From the NCBI RefSeq assembly GCF_019024325.1, contig NZ_JAFNJS010000002.1, positions 434,118-498,117 of the forward strand: a stretch of DNA of 64,000 bases. Direction: 5' to 3'. Origin of the DNA: Falsiroseomonas tokyonensis. GTDB taxonomy: Bacteria; Pseudomonadota; Alphaproteobacteria; Acetobacterales; Acetobacteraceae. Positions within the stretch are counted from its first letter, which is position 1. Each line of letters starts with the position of its first letter. The notes under the pieces were generated by a model that saw only the letters and a program-made list of their open reading frames with translations, was not told the origin of the DNA and searched no databases. Positions 1 to 7,575 of the stretch are shown here, piece by piece. The translations under genes and the position numbers were made by a program.

Positions 1-1
1 G

Positions 2-793
2 GCGGAGGCCGCGGCCCGGGATGCCCGGCAGGGGCGCCTCTTCGGCGTCTGGAACACCGATGGCTTCGGGGAGGCGCCGCTGGCCTTGGCTGATGGCGTG
101 CTGCGCGGCCGCAAGATCCTGTGCTCCGGCGCCGGCTGGGTGGAGCGTGCGCTGGTGACGGCGCGCGAGGCGGCGGAGGCTCCGCCGCAGATGCTGCTGG
201 TGGCCCTGGCGCCGGGCGAGCGCGCGGATCTCGCCCCCTGGACCGCGCAGGGCATGCGCGCCTCCGCCACCGGCGCGGTGGATTTCACCGGGCTGCCGGC
301 TTCGGCCATCGGAGTGCCGGGCGATTATCTGCGGCAGCCCGATTTCTCCGGCGGCGCCTGGCGCTTCGCCGCCGTGCAATGCGGCGGGCTAGAGGCGGTG
401 CTGGGCCTGCTGCGCGCGCATCTGCGGCGCACCGGCCGCGGCGGTGACCCGCACCAGGCGGCACGTCTCGGCCAGGCGGCCATCGCCGCGGAGACGGCGC
501 GGCTCTGGGTGGTGGCGGCGGCCGAGCGCGCCGAGGCGGCCGAGCCCGCCAGCGACGTGGTGGCGCAGGTGAACCTGGCGCGGCTGGCGGTGGAGCGGGC
601 GGCGCTGGATGTGCTGGAACTGGCGCAGCGCTCCATCGGCCTGCAGGCCTTCATGCGGCCCAACCCCATCGAGCGCGTGGCCCGCGACCTGGCCACCTAT
701 CTGCGCCAGCCGGCGCCGGATCGCGCGCTGGTGGAAGCCGCCGCGCATGTGCTGGCGGCGGAGGCCGAGCCCGGCGACCTGTGGGACCGATGA
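2..793 (+). CDS. Acyl-CoA dehydrogenase family protein (5' truncated by window edge)
   Basis: The frame is open from base 2, so the true start lies upstream; 263 residues are visible. The visible start reads GRLFGVWNTDG and then GRKILCSGAG, which fits the middle beta-domain of acyl-CoA dehydrogenase-like flavoproteins. A helical C-terminal half follows, with ARLAVERAALDVLELAQRSIG, typical of the family's last bundle, where the flavin and the second subunit contact. The stop overlaps the next start (ATGA), so it is translationally coupled to the PIG-L gene. Substrate is unknown. In this context it may act on an acyl chain of a glycolipid or be a degenerate relative with another role. The catalytic base cannot be judged from the fragment. 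Confidence 0.8.
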   Translation, partial: AEAAARDARQGRLFGVWNTDGFGEAPLALADGVLRGRKILCSGAGWVERALVTAREAAEAPPQMLLVALAPGERADLAPWTAQGMRASATGAVDFTGLPASAIGVPGDYLRQPDFSGGAWRFAAVQCGGLEAVLGLLRAHLRRTGRGGDPHQAARLGQAAIAAETARLWVVAAAERAEAAEPASDVVAQVNLARLAVERAALDVLELAQRSIGLQAFMRPNPIERVARDLATYLRQPAPDRALVEAAAHVLAAEAEPGDLWDR

Positions 794-1563
794 AGGCCGG
801 CGACTGGCTGCGCGCGGCGGAGCGCGACCTGCCCACCGGCACGGACCCGGCCGCGCTGCTCGGCCCCGATGGCGCCGCGCTGGTGCTGGCGCCGCATCCG
901 GATGACGAGAGCCTGGGCTGCGGCGGCCTGATCGCCGCCTGCGCCGCGGCGGGGCGGCGCGTGACCGTGGTGGTGGTCAGTGACGGCGCCGGGTCGCATC
1001 CGGGCTCGGAGGCCTGGCCGCCGCCGCGCCTGGCGGCGCTGCGGCAGGCGGAGACGCGCGCGGCGGTGACCGAGCTGGGGCTGGATGCGGGGCGGGACCT
1101 GCATTTCCTCGGCCTGCCGGACCGCGCCGTGCCGTGGCAGGGGCCGGCCTTCGACGCAGCCCTGGCGCGGCTGGCGCAACTCGCGCCCGCGCGCTGCACC
1201 ATCCTGGCCGCCTGGCAGCACGACCCGCATGCGGACCACGCCACCAGCTTCGTGCTGGCCCAGGCACTGCAGCGGCGCCTGGCGCCCGGCGCGCGGCTGC
1301 TGGCCTATCCGGTCTGGGGCCTGGCGCATGCCCATCCGGTGCCCGGCTTCCCGCTGCCGCCGCCGCCCGGCATGCCGGCGCCGCCGCGTGGCTACCGGCT
1401 GGATGTCCGGCCCTGGCTGCCTGCGAAGCGCCGCGCCATCGCGGCACATCGCTCGCAGCTCGGCCAGGTGGTGCGCGACGATCCGGTTGGCTTCGTGCTG
1501 CCCCAGGCGCTGCTGGACCTGGCCTGCCGGCCGCAGGAACTGTTCCTGGAGGAGGCCGTATGA
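790..1563 (+). CDS. PIG-L (LmbE-like) family deacetylase
   Basis: 257 residues. The metal-binding motif of the PIG-L family is visible as PHPDDES (H36, D38, D39), followed by a VVVVSDGAGSH strand-loop. A second histidine-containing stretch, AAWQHDPHADHATS, supplies the distal ligand and catalytic histidines. Family members remove N-acetyl groups from GlcNAc-type sugars using zinc. The start was taken as the ATG that overlaps the upstream stop (ATGA); a GTG nine bases earlier is possible. The stop overlaps the methyltransferase start, so three genes are coupled. The neighbouring methyltransferase suggests that the freed amine, or another site on the same sugar, is then methylated. Related proteins occur fused to such methyltransferases (family knowledge). 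The actual substrate is unknown. Confidence 0.9.
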   Translation: MKAGDWLRAAERDLPTGTDPAALLGPDGAALVLAPHPDDESLGCGGLIAACAAAGRRVTVVVVSDGAGSHPGSEAWPPPRLAALRQAETRAAVTELGLDAGRDLHFLGLPDRAVPWQGPAFDAALARLAQLAPARCTILAAWQHDPHADHATSFVLAQALQRRLAPGARLLAYPVWGLAHAHPVPGFPLPPPPGMPAPPRGYRLDVRPWLPAKRRAIAAHRSQLGQVVRDDPVGFVLPQALLDLACRPQELFLEEAV

Positions 1564-2138
1564 CCAAGCCCAGCCTGCCGCCGGACTATTTCGAGGCGCT
1601 GTACCAGGCCGATCCCGACCCCTGGCGCTTCGCCGAAAGCGCCTATGAGCGCGACAAGTACCGCGACACGCTGGAGGCCCTGCCGCGCCCGCGCCATGCC
1701 AGCGCGCTGGAGGCCGGCTGTTCCATCGGCGTGCTGACCGCCGCCCTGGCGCCGCGCTGCGAGGCCCTGTTGGCGGTGGATGCCGCGGCGGCGCCACTGG
1801 AAGCCGCCCGCACCCGCTGCGCCGGACTGCCGCAGGTGACGATCCGCCAGGCGGTGCTGCCGCGGGACTGGCCCGAGGGCCGCTTCGACCTGATGCTGTT
1901 CTCCGAGGTCCTGTACTACCTCGACGCCGCGGACCTCGATCGCCTCGCGACGCGGGTCGCCGAGGCCCTGGCGCCGGGCGGCGACATCCTGCTGGTGCAC
2001 TGGACCGGGGAGACCGACTATCCGCAGACCGGCGACGCGGCCGCGGAAGCCTTCTGCGCCGCGCTGGCGCCGCGGGCGGAGGTCACGCTTCGGCAGCGCA
2101 GGCCGCGCTATCGGCTGGATCTGCTGCGCGGCCGCTGA
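1560..2138 (+). CDS. NodS-like class I SAM-dependent methyltransferase
   Basis: 192 residues. The N-terminus YFEALYQADPDPWRF and AYERDKY is the signature of the nodulation-protein-S group of methyltransferases. The SAM-binding motif I is ALEAGCSIGVLTAALA, motif II LLAVDAA, and the post-motif is FDLMLFSEVLYYL. NodS N-methylates the deacetylated amine at the non-reducing end of lipochitooligosaccharides. The protein here is about NodS-sized. The start ATG overlaps the PIG-L stop (ATGA), which fixes the start. The gene ends 56 bases inside the convergent glycosyltransferase gene. Function as an N-methyltransferase of an amino sugar is inference from family and context. Confidence 0.85.
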   Translation: MTKPSLPPDYFEALYQADPDPWRFAESAYERDKYRDTLEALPRPRHASALEAGCSIGVLTAALAPRCEALLAVDAAAAPLEAARTRCAGLPQVTIRQAVLPRDWPEGRFDLMLFSEVLYYLDAADLDRLATRVAEALAPGGDILLVHWTGETDYPQTGDAAAEAFCAALAPRAEVTLRQRRPRYRLDLLRGR

Positions 2139-3240
2139 CCCAGCTGCGCCCGAAGCGCAGTAACTTCAGCAGGGCGCGCAGCCGGGCCGTTTCGCCCGGC
2201 AGCTCCGCCATCCGCAGGGGGCGCCGCTGCAGGGCGGGGGCCGCGTGCTGCAAGGCCTCCCAGGCCGGCCAGAAATGCGGCATGGCGGCAATCTTCCGCA
2301 GCTGGTCCAGGGGCAGGCCCAGCGCCAGCGCCAGCCGGCGCGGATCACCCAGTCGCGGCCGGCCCTCATGCAGGCGCCGCAGCGCGTTCCGGCAGCGCAG
2401 CCGCAGCAGCGCGGCCAGCGCCGGCTCCAGCCTTTCATCCGCTGGCGCTTCCGGCTCCGCCAGGCGCCGGCGCAGCGTATCGGCCATGCCGCCCAAGGCG
2501 CGCCCCTGCAGGCGGCAGGAGACGATGACGCGCGCCGCCGGCGAATGTCGCACCCGCAGGCCGGCGCGCTGCAGCGCCGCGAACAGCGCCCGGTCCTCGC
2601 CCACCGGAACCTCCGGCAGGCCGCCGACGGCCTCATAGGCGGAGAGGCGCAGCGCGATGGAGGCGCCGGAATGCACCGCATGGCGCGGCCAGGGGTCGTG
2701 CGGATCGGCATCCACCAGGCTGGCCATCTCCTCCAGCAGCGCGGCGTAGCCGGATTCCAGCGCTTCCCGCCGCCGCATCGGCGCGGGCAGCAGGGCCGCC
2801 TCCTCGGGGTCGGGCGCATAGGTGCCGGCCACGGCATCCGCGCCGGCGGCGAAGGCCGCCAGGTTGGCGGCGATCCAGCCGGGCGTGGCGCGGCCATCGG
2901 CATCGGTGCTGAACAGCAGCGCCCCCTGCGGCGGGTCGGCGCCGAACAGGGCGGCACCCGCCTCCATCGCCGCCCGTCGGGCGCCGCCGGCATGGGCGCG
3001 GCCGGGCGGCAGCCGGCATTCCCCGACCTCCAGCCTGAAGGGCAGGCGGGGCGCCAGGGCGCGGGCCAGGCCGGCGGTGTCGTCGGTGCAGTTGTTGGCC
3101 ATCACCAGCACCGCCACATCCGCCGCCGCCACGCCCTGCTGGACCGCCAGCGCGGCGAGGCAGGCGGGAAGCTGGGCGGCCTCATCCCTTGCCGGGATGG
3201 CGATGACGAGGCGCGGCATGGGGCGGGGCGACGATTGCAT
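2083..3240 (-). CDS. Family 2 glycosyltransferase
   Basis: 385 residues with a GT-A fold start: RLVIAIPARDEAAQLPACL binds the nucleotide sugar, and LLFSTDADGRATPGWI contains the metal-binding DxD-like acidic motif. VPVGEDRALFAAL is the later ED acceptor-site motif. No obvious transmembrane segment follows, so it is probably cytosolic or peripheral. The gene runs against the methyltransferase and its last 56 bases overlap it. The start may be seven codons later (MPRLV). The opposite strand means it is not in the same operon as the PIG-L and NodS-like genes, but the gene content suggests a shared product. Donor and acceptor are not identifiable. Confidence 0.85.
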   Translation of the reverse strand: MQSSPRPMPRLVIAIPARDEAAQLPACLAALAVQQGVAAADVAVLVMANNCTDDTAGLARALAPRLPFRLEVGECRLPPGRAHAGGARRAAMEAGAALFGADPPQGALLFSTDADGRATPGWIAANLAAFAAGADAVAGTYAPDPEEAALLPAPMRRREALESGYAALLEEMASLVDADPHDPWPRHAVHSGASIALRLSAYEAVGGLPEVPVGEDRALFAALQRAGLRVRHSPAARVIVSCRLQGRALGGMADTLRRRLAEPEAPADERLEPALAALLRLRCRNALRRLHEGRPRLGDPRRLALALGLPLDQLRKIAAMPHFWPAWEALQHAAPALQRRPLRMAELPGETARLRALLKLLRFGRSWVSGRAADPADSAACAAEA

Positions 3241-3324
3241 CGGGGTGGGGTGGCAACGCGGCCTGGCCCCCGCCGTTCCGCCCGGATCAGTCCAGCCGCC
3301 CCGGCAGGCGGCCGGCGCCCGGCC

Positions 3325-4941
3325 TCAGGCCGCCTTGCCCATGATGAAATCCGCCGCCCGCTCCGCGATCATCAGCGTGGTCGCGTAGGTATTGGCCGAG
3401 GGCATGGACGGCATGATGGAGGCATCCACCACCCGCAGCCCGGCCATGCCATGCACCAGCAGCCGGTCGGACACCACGGCGGTCGGGTCCGTATCCGGCC
3501 CCATCCGCGCCGTGCCGATCAGGTGATAGGTGGTGCTGCCGTTCTTCTTGGCGAAGTCCAGCAGCTCGTCGTCGGATTGCGCGGCGGGGCCGGGCAGGGT
3601 CTCGCGCTCCAGGAAGCGGGAGAGCTGCGGCGTGTTCAGCATGCGGCGCACCAGGCGCATGCCGGCCAGGTGCACGCGGATGTCCATCGGGTCCGAGAGG
3701 TAGTTCGGGTTGATCTCCGGATCCTCGAAGACATTCGTGCTGCGCGCGCGCACCCAGCCGGTGCTTTCCGGCCGGTGCTGCCAGGACCCGGCGGTGACGC
3801 CCGGATAGTCGTCCAGGATATAGACCTTGCCCTCGGCATAGCTGCCGGGGGTGAAGACGCATTGCAGGTCCGGCTGGTCCAGCCCCTCGAAACTCTTCCA
3901 GAAGACATGGACGTGGGAGGGGGCGGTGGCGAGGATATTGGGCTTGCCCATGGCCCAGCGCGCGAGCTGCGCGCCCAGCTTCAGGCCGCGCCCGAGCTGG
4001 TTCAGCGTCTCCACCCCCGGCTTGGCGCGCATCACGAGGCGGGAGGCGTAGTGGTCGCGGAAATTGGACCCGACACCGCGCAGCTCATGCACCACCGGCA
4101 CGCCGAGACGGCCGAGCAGATCGGCCGGTCCGACGCCCGAGACCTGCAGCAGCCGCGCGGTATTGCAGGTGCCGGCGGAGACGATGACCTCCTTCCGCGC
4201 CAGCACGCGCTTCGGCGCCTCGTTCGGGCCGTGCAGGTATTCGATGCCGGTGGCGCGCTTGCCCTCGAACAGGATGCGGCTGGCCCGCGCATCGGTGCGC
4301 ACCTCCAGGTTCTTCCGCGCCATGGCCGGGTGCAGGAAGGCGCGGGCGGCGGAGACGCGGCGGCCGTTGCGGATGGTGCGCTGGTAATAGCCGACGCCGG
4401 CCTGCTCGCCGGAATTGTAGTCCCTGGCGCGCGGGATGCCGAGGCCGAGGCAGCCCTCGATGAAGGCCTCGGAGACCGGGTGGATCCAGTCCATGTCGGT
4501 GACGGGGATGCCGCCTTCCGTGCGGCCGCGCGTTTCGTCACCCAGGCCGATGCGATTCTCGCTGCGGCGGTAGTAGGGCAGGCAATCCGCATAGCCCCAG
4601 CCGCGATTGCCGCGCTGCGCCCAGCTGTCCAGGTCCGCGGGCTGGCCGCGATTGTAGATCATGCCATTGACGGAAGACCCGCCGCCCAGCGTCCGCCCCT
4701 GGGTGGTGCTGATCCGCCGGCCGCCCGTCATCGGGATGCCCTCGGTCTTGAACTGCCAGGTGACGCCGGGGTCGGCCAGCGTCTTCACGAAGCCGGCGGG
4801 CAGGTGGATGAAGGGGTTGCGGTCGGGCGGGCCGGCTTCCAGCACGCAGACGGTCACGCCCGGGTCGGCGGTCAGCCGGTTGGCCAGCACCGAACCCGCG
4901 GCGCCGGAGCCGACGATGACATAGTCGAAGGTCTCGCTCAC
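3325..4941 (-). CDS. GMC family oxidoreductase (choline-dehydrogenase-like)
   Basis: 538 residues, the usual family length. The FAD-binding beta-alpha-beta is DYVIVGSGAAGSVLANRLT followed by VCVLEAG. The GMC signature appears as GRTLGGGSSVNGMIYNRG. The C-terminal active-site region contains TTYHLIGTARMGPD and SANTYATTLMIAERAAD. The first active-site histidine is present, while the second region reads SANT instead of the more usual GNTN. It oxidises a primary or secondary alcohol with FAD; the substrate is unknown. The GTG start overlaps the RidA stop (GTGA). It is the last gene of a monooxygenase-RidA-oxidoreductase run, suggesting an oxidative catabolic role. Confidence 0.9.
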   Translation of the reverse strand: MSETFDYVIVGSGAAGSVLANRLTADPGVTVCVLEAGPPDRNPFIHLPAGFVKTLADPGVTWQFKTEGIPMTGGRRISTTQGRTLGGGSSVNGMIYNRGQPADLDSWAQRGNRGWGYADCLPYYRRSENRIGLGDETRGRTEGGIPVTDMDWIHPVSEAFIEGCLGLGIPRARDYNSGEQAGVGYYQRTIRNGRRVSAARAFLHPAMARKNLEVRTDARASRILFEGKRATGIEYLHGPNEAPKRVLARKEVIVSAGTCNTARLLQVSGVGPADLLGRLGVPVVHELRGVGSNFRDHYASRLVMRAKPGVETLNQLGRGLKLGAQLARWAMGKPNILATAPSHVHVFWKSFEGLDQPDLQCVFTPGSYAEGKVYILDDYPGVTAGSWQHRPESTGWVRARSTNVFEDPEINPNYLSDPMDIRVHLAGMRLVRRMLNTPQLSRFLERETLPGPAAQSDDELLDFAKKNGSTTYHLIGTARMGPDTDPTAVVSDRLLVHGMAGLRVVDASIMPSMPSANTYATTLMIAERAADFIMGKAA

Positions 4942-5396
4942 TTCAGCAGCACCACGGCCTCGATCTCCACGGCGATGCCGCGCGGCAGGCTGGCCAGGCC
5001 GACGGCGGAGCGGGCCGGGCGCCCGGCCTCGCCGAAGACCTCCACGAACAGGTCGGTGCAGCCATTGATGACCTCAGGCTGATGGCCGAACTCCGGCACC
5101 GCGCGGACCATGCCGAGCACCTTCAGGATGGTGTCCACCCGGTCCAGGGAGCCCAGCGCATCCCGCATATTGGCCAGCAGGTTGAGGCCGCAGAGCCTGG
5201 CGGCCGCATAGCCCTGCTGCACATCGAGATCGGCGCCCACCAGCCCGGTGATGGAGCTGCCATCGGCCCGGCGCGGCCCGACGCCCGAAAGGAACAGCAG
5301 CCCGCCGCCGATCCGCCAGGGCACGTAGTTGCCCATGGGCTTGGGCGTGGGCGGCAGGTCCAGCCCCAATTCCTTCAGGCGCGTCTCGGCGGACAT
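4938..5396 (-). CDS. RidA family protein
   Basis: 152 residues of the longer YjgF/YER057c/UK114 (RidA) subgroup, with GGGLLFLSGVGPR near the N-terminus, GLNLLANMRDALGSLDRV in the middle, and RSAVGLASLPRGIAVEIEAV at the end. RidA proteins hydrolyse reactive enamine/imine intermediates, or serve related deaminase steps in catabolic operons. The ATG at 5396 is preceded by GGGGGAG, which favours it over an upstream in-frame start. The gene is coupled by a four-base overlap to the GMC gene and lies 68 bases after the monooxygenase. The specific imine or lactone-like substrate cannot be told. Confidence 0.88.
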   Translation of the reverse strand: MSAETRLKELGLDLPPTPKPMGNYVPWRIGGGLLFLSGVGPRRADGSSITGLVGADLDVQQGYAAARLCGLNLLANMRDALGSLDRVDTILKVLGMVRAVPEFGHQPEVINGCTDLFVEVFGEAGRPARSAVGLASLPRGIAVEIEAVVLLK

Positions 5397-5464
5397 CTTC
5401 GGTACACTCCCCCTTGGGGCGGCCATCTTGCCGCCGCCGTGGCGGCTGATCCACCCCCGGGCGA

Positions 5465-6502
5465 TCAGAGGCCCAGCGCCGCGCGCACCCGTGGCCGCAC
5501 CTCGCGGCCCAGCAGCTCGATTGAGCGCAGCATGCCGGGCTTGTCGCGCGCGGCGGAGCTCATCTGGAAGGTCAGGCGGTCGATGCCGCCCAGATCGCGG
5601 GAGGAGGCGAGCACCTTCTCCGCCACCTCCGCCGGGTCGCCCACCAGGAAGGCGCCACGCGGGCTGACCAGGGCGTCGAACTGCGCCCGCGTCGCCGGCG
5701 GCCAGCCGCGCTCGCGGCCGATCTTGGTGAACATGGCCTGCCAGCCGGGGAAGAAGCGGTCCCGCGCCTCCTCGCTGGTCTCCGCCACGAAGCCGAAGGC
5801 ATGCACGCCGACGCGCAGGCTCTCCGGCGCATGGCCCGCCTGCGCGCCGGCGCGGCGATACAGGTCGACCAGCGGGCGGAAGCGCGCGATCTCGCCGCCG
5901 ATGATCGCGATCATCAGCGGCAGGCCCAGCAGCCCGGCGCGGGCGAAGGATTCAGGGGTGCCGCCGACGCCGATCCAGATCGGCAGCTTCTCCTGCTGCG
6001 GCCGCGGGAAGACGCCCTGGCCATTCAGCGGCGGGCGGAACTGGCCGGACCAGCGGATATGGCTCGCTTCCCGCAGGCCCAGCAGCAGCTCCAGCTTCTC
6101 GATGAAGAGCGCGTCGTAATCCTTCAGGTCGAGGCCGAACAGCGGATAGGCCTCCACCGAGGAGCCGCGCCCCACCACCATCTCCGCCCGGCCGCGGGAG
6201 ATCAGGTCGAGGGTCGCGAATTCCTGGAAGACCCGCACCGGGTCGGCGGCGCTGAGCACGGTCACGGCGCTGGTCAGGCGGATGGACTGGGTGCGGGCGG
6301 CGGCGGCGGCCAGGATCACGGGTGGCGCGCTGTCGAGATAATCCTCCCGGTGATGCTCGCCGATGCCGAAGACATCGAGCCCGGCGCGATCCGCCGTCTC
6401 CACCTCCTCCAGCAGGAAGGCCATGCGGTCGGCATCGCTGCCCTCCACCTGGCCATTGGTGCCGGTGAGCTTCGCGGCGAAGCTGTCGATGCCGATGTCC
6501 AC
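5465..6502 (-). CDS. LLM class flavin-dependent oxidoreductase (luciferase-like)
   Basis: 345 residues, the usual size for bacterial luciferase-like monooxygenases. Visible family segments are GLDVFGIGEHHREDY, RLTSAVTVLSAADPVRVFQ, EMVVGRGSS and KLPIWIGVGGTPESF. These are the F420/FMN barrel elements of the group that includes alkanal monooxygenase-like proteins. It would use reduced flavin and oxygen on an unknown substrate. The start is a GTG with AAGGAGA just upstream. It is the first gene of the run leading to RidA and GMC oxidoreductase, and lies 83 bases downstream of a LysR gene on the same strand. Confidence 0.85.
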   Translation of the reverse strand: MDIGIDSFAAKLTGTNGQVEGSDADRMAFLLEEVETADRAGLDVFGIGEHHREDYLDSAPPVILAAAAARTQSIRLTSAVTVLSAADPVRVFQEFATLDLISRGRAEMVVGRGSSVEAYPLFGLDLKDYDALFIEKLELLLGLREASHIRWSGQFRPPLNGQGVFPRPQQEKLPIWIGVGGTPESFARAGLLGLPLMIAIIGGEIARFRPLVDLYRRAGAQAGHAPESLRVGVHAFGFVAETSEEARDRFFPGWQAMFTKIGRERGWPPATRAQFDALVSPRGAFLVGDPAEVAEKVLASSRDLGGIDRLTFQMSSAARDKPGMLRSIELLGREVRPRVRAALGL

Positions 6503-6585
6503 TGCACTCTCCTTCTTCGCCAGGCGCGGCCGGCCCCGATCTGGCGCGCCGCGCCCGGCTTGTCGACCGGCCCTGTCCGCAGGCC

Positions 6586-7476
6586 CTAGGCTTCGGCCGG
6601 CGTGATCGCGGGCTGCAGCAGCAGGCGGACCAGGGGGTTCGGGAAGCGGCGGGACATGGTGACGGCGTGGAAGGTCTCCACGATGCCCGGCAGTTGTTCG
6701 CCTTCCACCAGCACGCCCGCCGCGATCTCGTCCTTCACCACGATGGGCGGCAGCACGGCCAGGCCGATATCCTCCCGCGCGAGGAGGCGCATCATCGCCA
6801 TGTCCTCCACCTCCGCCACGATCTTCGGCCGCACGCCCAGCGCATCGGCCAGGGAATCGAAGCCGGTGCGCACGCTGCTGTCGAGCGTCGGCAGGATGAT
6901 GGGATGGCTGCGCAACCGGTCCGCCAGGCTGGCCGCATGGCCCAGGCGATCCGGCGTGCCGACCAGGCTCACCGTCCGCTCCGCCAGGCGATGGGTGACG
7001 AAGGGCCGCAGGGCATCGGCGGGCGGCGCCTGGTTCAGCAGGACCAGGTCGAGGTTCAGCGCCTCCAGCGCCCGCAGCAATTCGCCGGCGCTGCCGGAGC
7101 GCAGGATGAGGTCGATCTCGGTGCGGCCGAGCACCGGGCGGAGGAACTCCATCTGGAAATTGCGCGACAGCGTGGCCAGCGAGCCGAGGCGCAGCGCCTG
7201 GCGCGTGCCCCCTGTCTGCCGCAGCGTGCCGAGCATTTCCTCGCCCGTGGCGAAGATGGCGTCCGCATGGTCCAGCACGATCTGCCCGGCCTCGGTCAGG
7301 TGCAGCGCCCGGCCGCGCCGCTCGAATAACGCATGGCCCAGGCGCTCCTCCAGCTTGCGGATCTGCACCGAGAGGGCGGACTGCGTCAGGTTCAGCCGTT
7401 CCGCCGTGCGGGTCAGGTGGCCGTCATGGGCGACGGCCCGGAAGTAGCGCAGGTGGTTGTAGTTCAGCTCGGCCAT
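6586..7476 (-). CDS. LysR family transcriptional regulator next to dabBA
   Basis: 296 residues. The N-terminal winged helix (about residues 5-64) reads LNYNHLRYFRAVAHDG, LTRTAERLNLTQSALSVQI and LEERLGHALFERRGR, followed by a substrate-binding-like effector domain from about residue 90. The NYNHLRYF start resembles the NhaR-type subgroup. It is divergent from dabB, with a perfect inverted repeat directly before its start codon. LysR regulators commonly accompany DAB genes (family knowledge), so control of dabBA is the favoured inference. The same-strand monooxygenase operon 83 bases downstream is the alternative or additional target. The inducer is unknown. Confidence 0.9.
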   Translation of the reverse strand: MAELNYNHLRYFRAVAHDGHLTRTAERLNLTQSALSVQIRKLEERLGHALFERRGRALHLTEAGQIVLDHADAIFATGEEMLGTLRQTGGTRQALRLGSLATLSRNFQMEFLRPVLGRTEIDLILRSGSAGELLRALEALNLDLVLLNQAPPADALRPFVTHRLAERTVSLVGTPDRLGHAASLADRLRSHPIILPTLDSSVRTGFDSLADALGVRPKIVAEVEDMAMMRLLAREDIGLAVLPPIVVKDEIAAGVLVEGEQLPGIVETFHAVTMSRRFPNPLVRLLLQPAITPAEA

Positions 7477-7499
7477 ATCGTTCGTCTATAACGAACGAT
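7477..7499. promoter_or_regulatory. Perfect inverted repeat, candidate LysR operator for dabBA
   Basis: Arms ATCGTTCGT and ACGAACGAT (nine bases each) flank a five-base centre, CTATA. The core fits the T-N11-A pattern of LysR boxes. The repeat abuts the ATG of the LysR gene, leaving no room for a normal ribosome binding site, and lies 77 bases before dabB. Binding here would suit autoregulation plus activation of dabBA. Confidence 0.6.
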
Positions 7500-7575
7500 T
7501 CTACGCGAACAATGCATTTTTCTGGGTCGATGCGGATCGCTATCGAGGGCGCCGCCATCGATCCCGGGGATTGCC

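Noticed and set aside
4938-4941. Frameshift between RidA and GMC genes
   Set aside because: The four-base overlap is a normal GTGA stop-start coupling; both proteins are full length.
2245-5082. A very long open frame on the plus strand opposite the glycosyltransferase and GMC genes
   Set aside because: It is antisense to clear genes, has a low-complexity Arg/Gly-rich translation and follows from high GC content.
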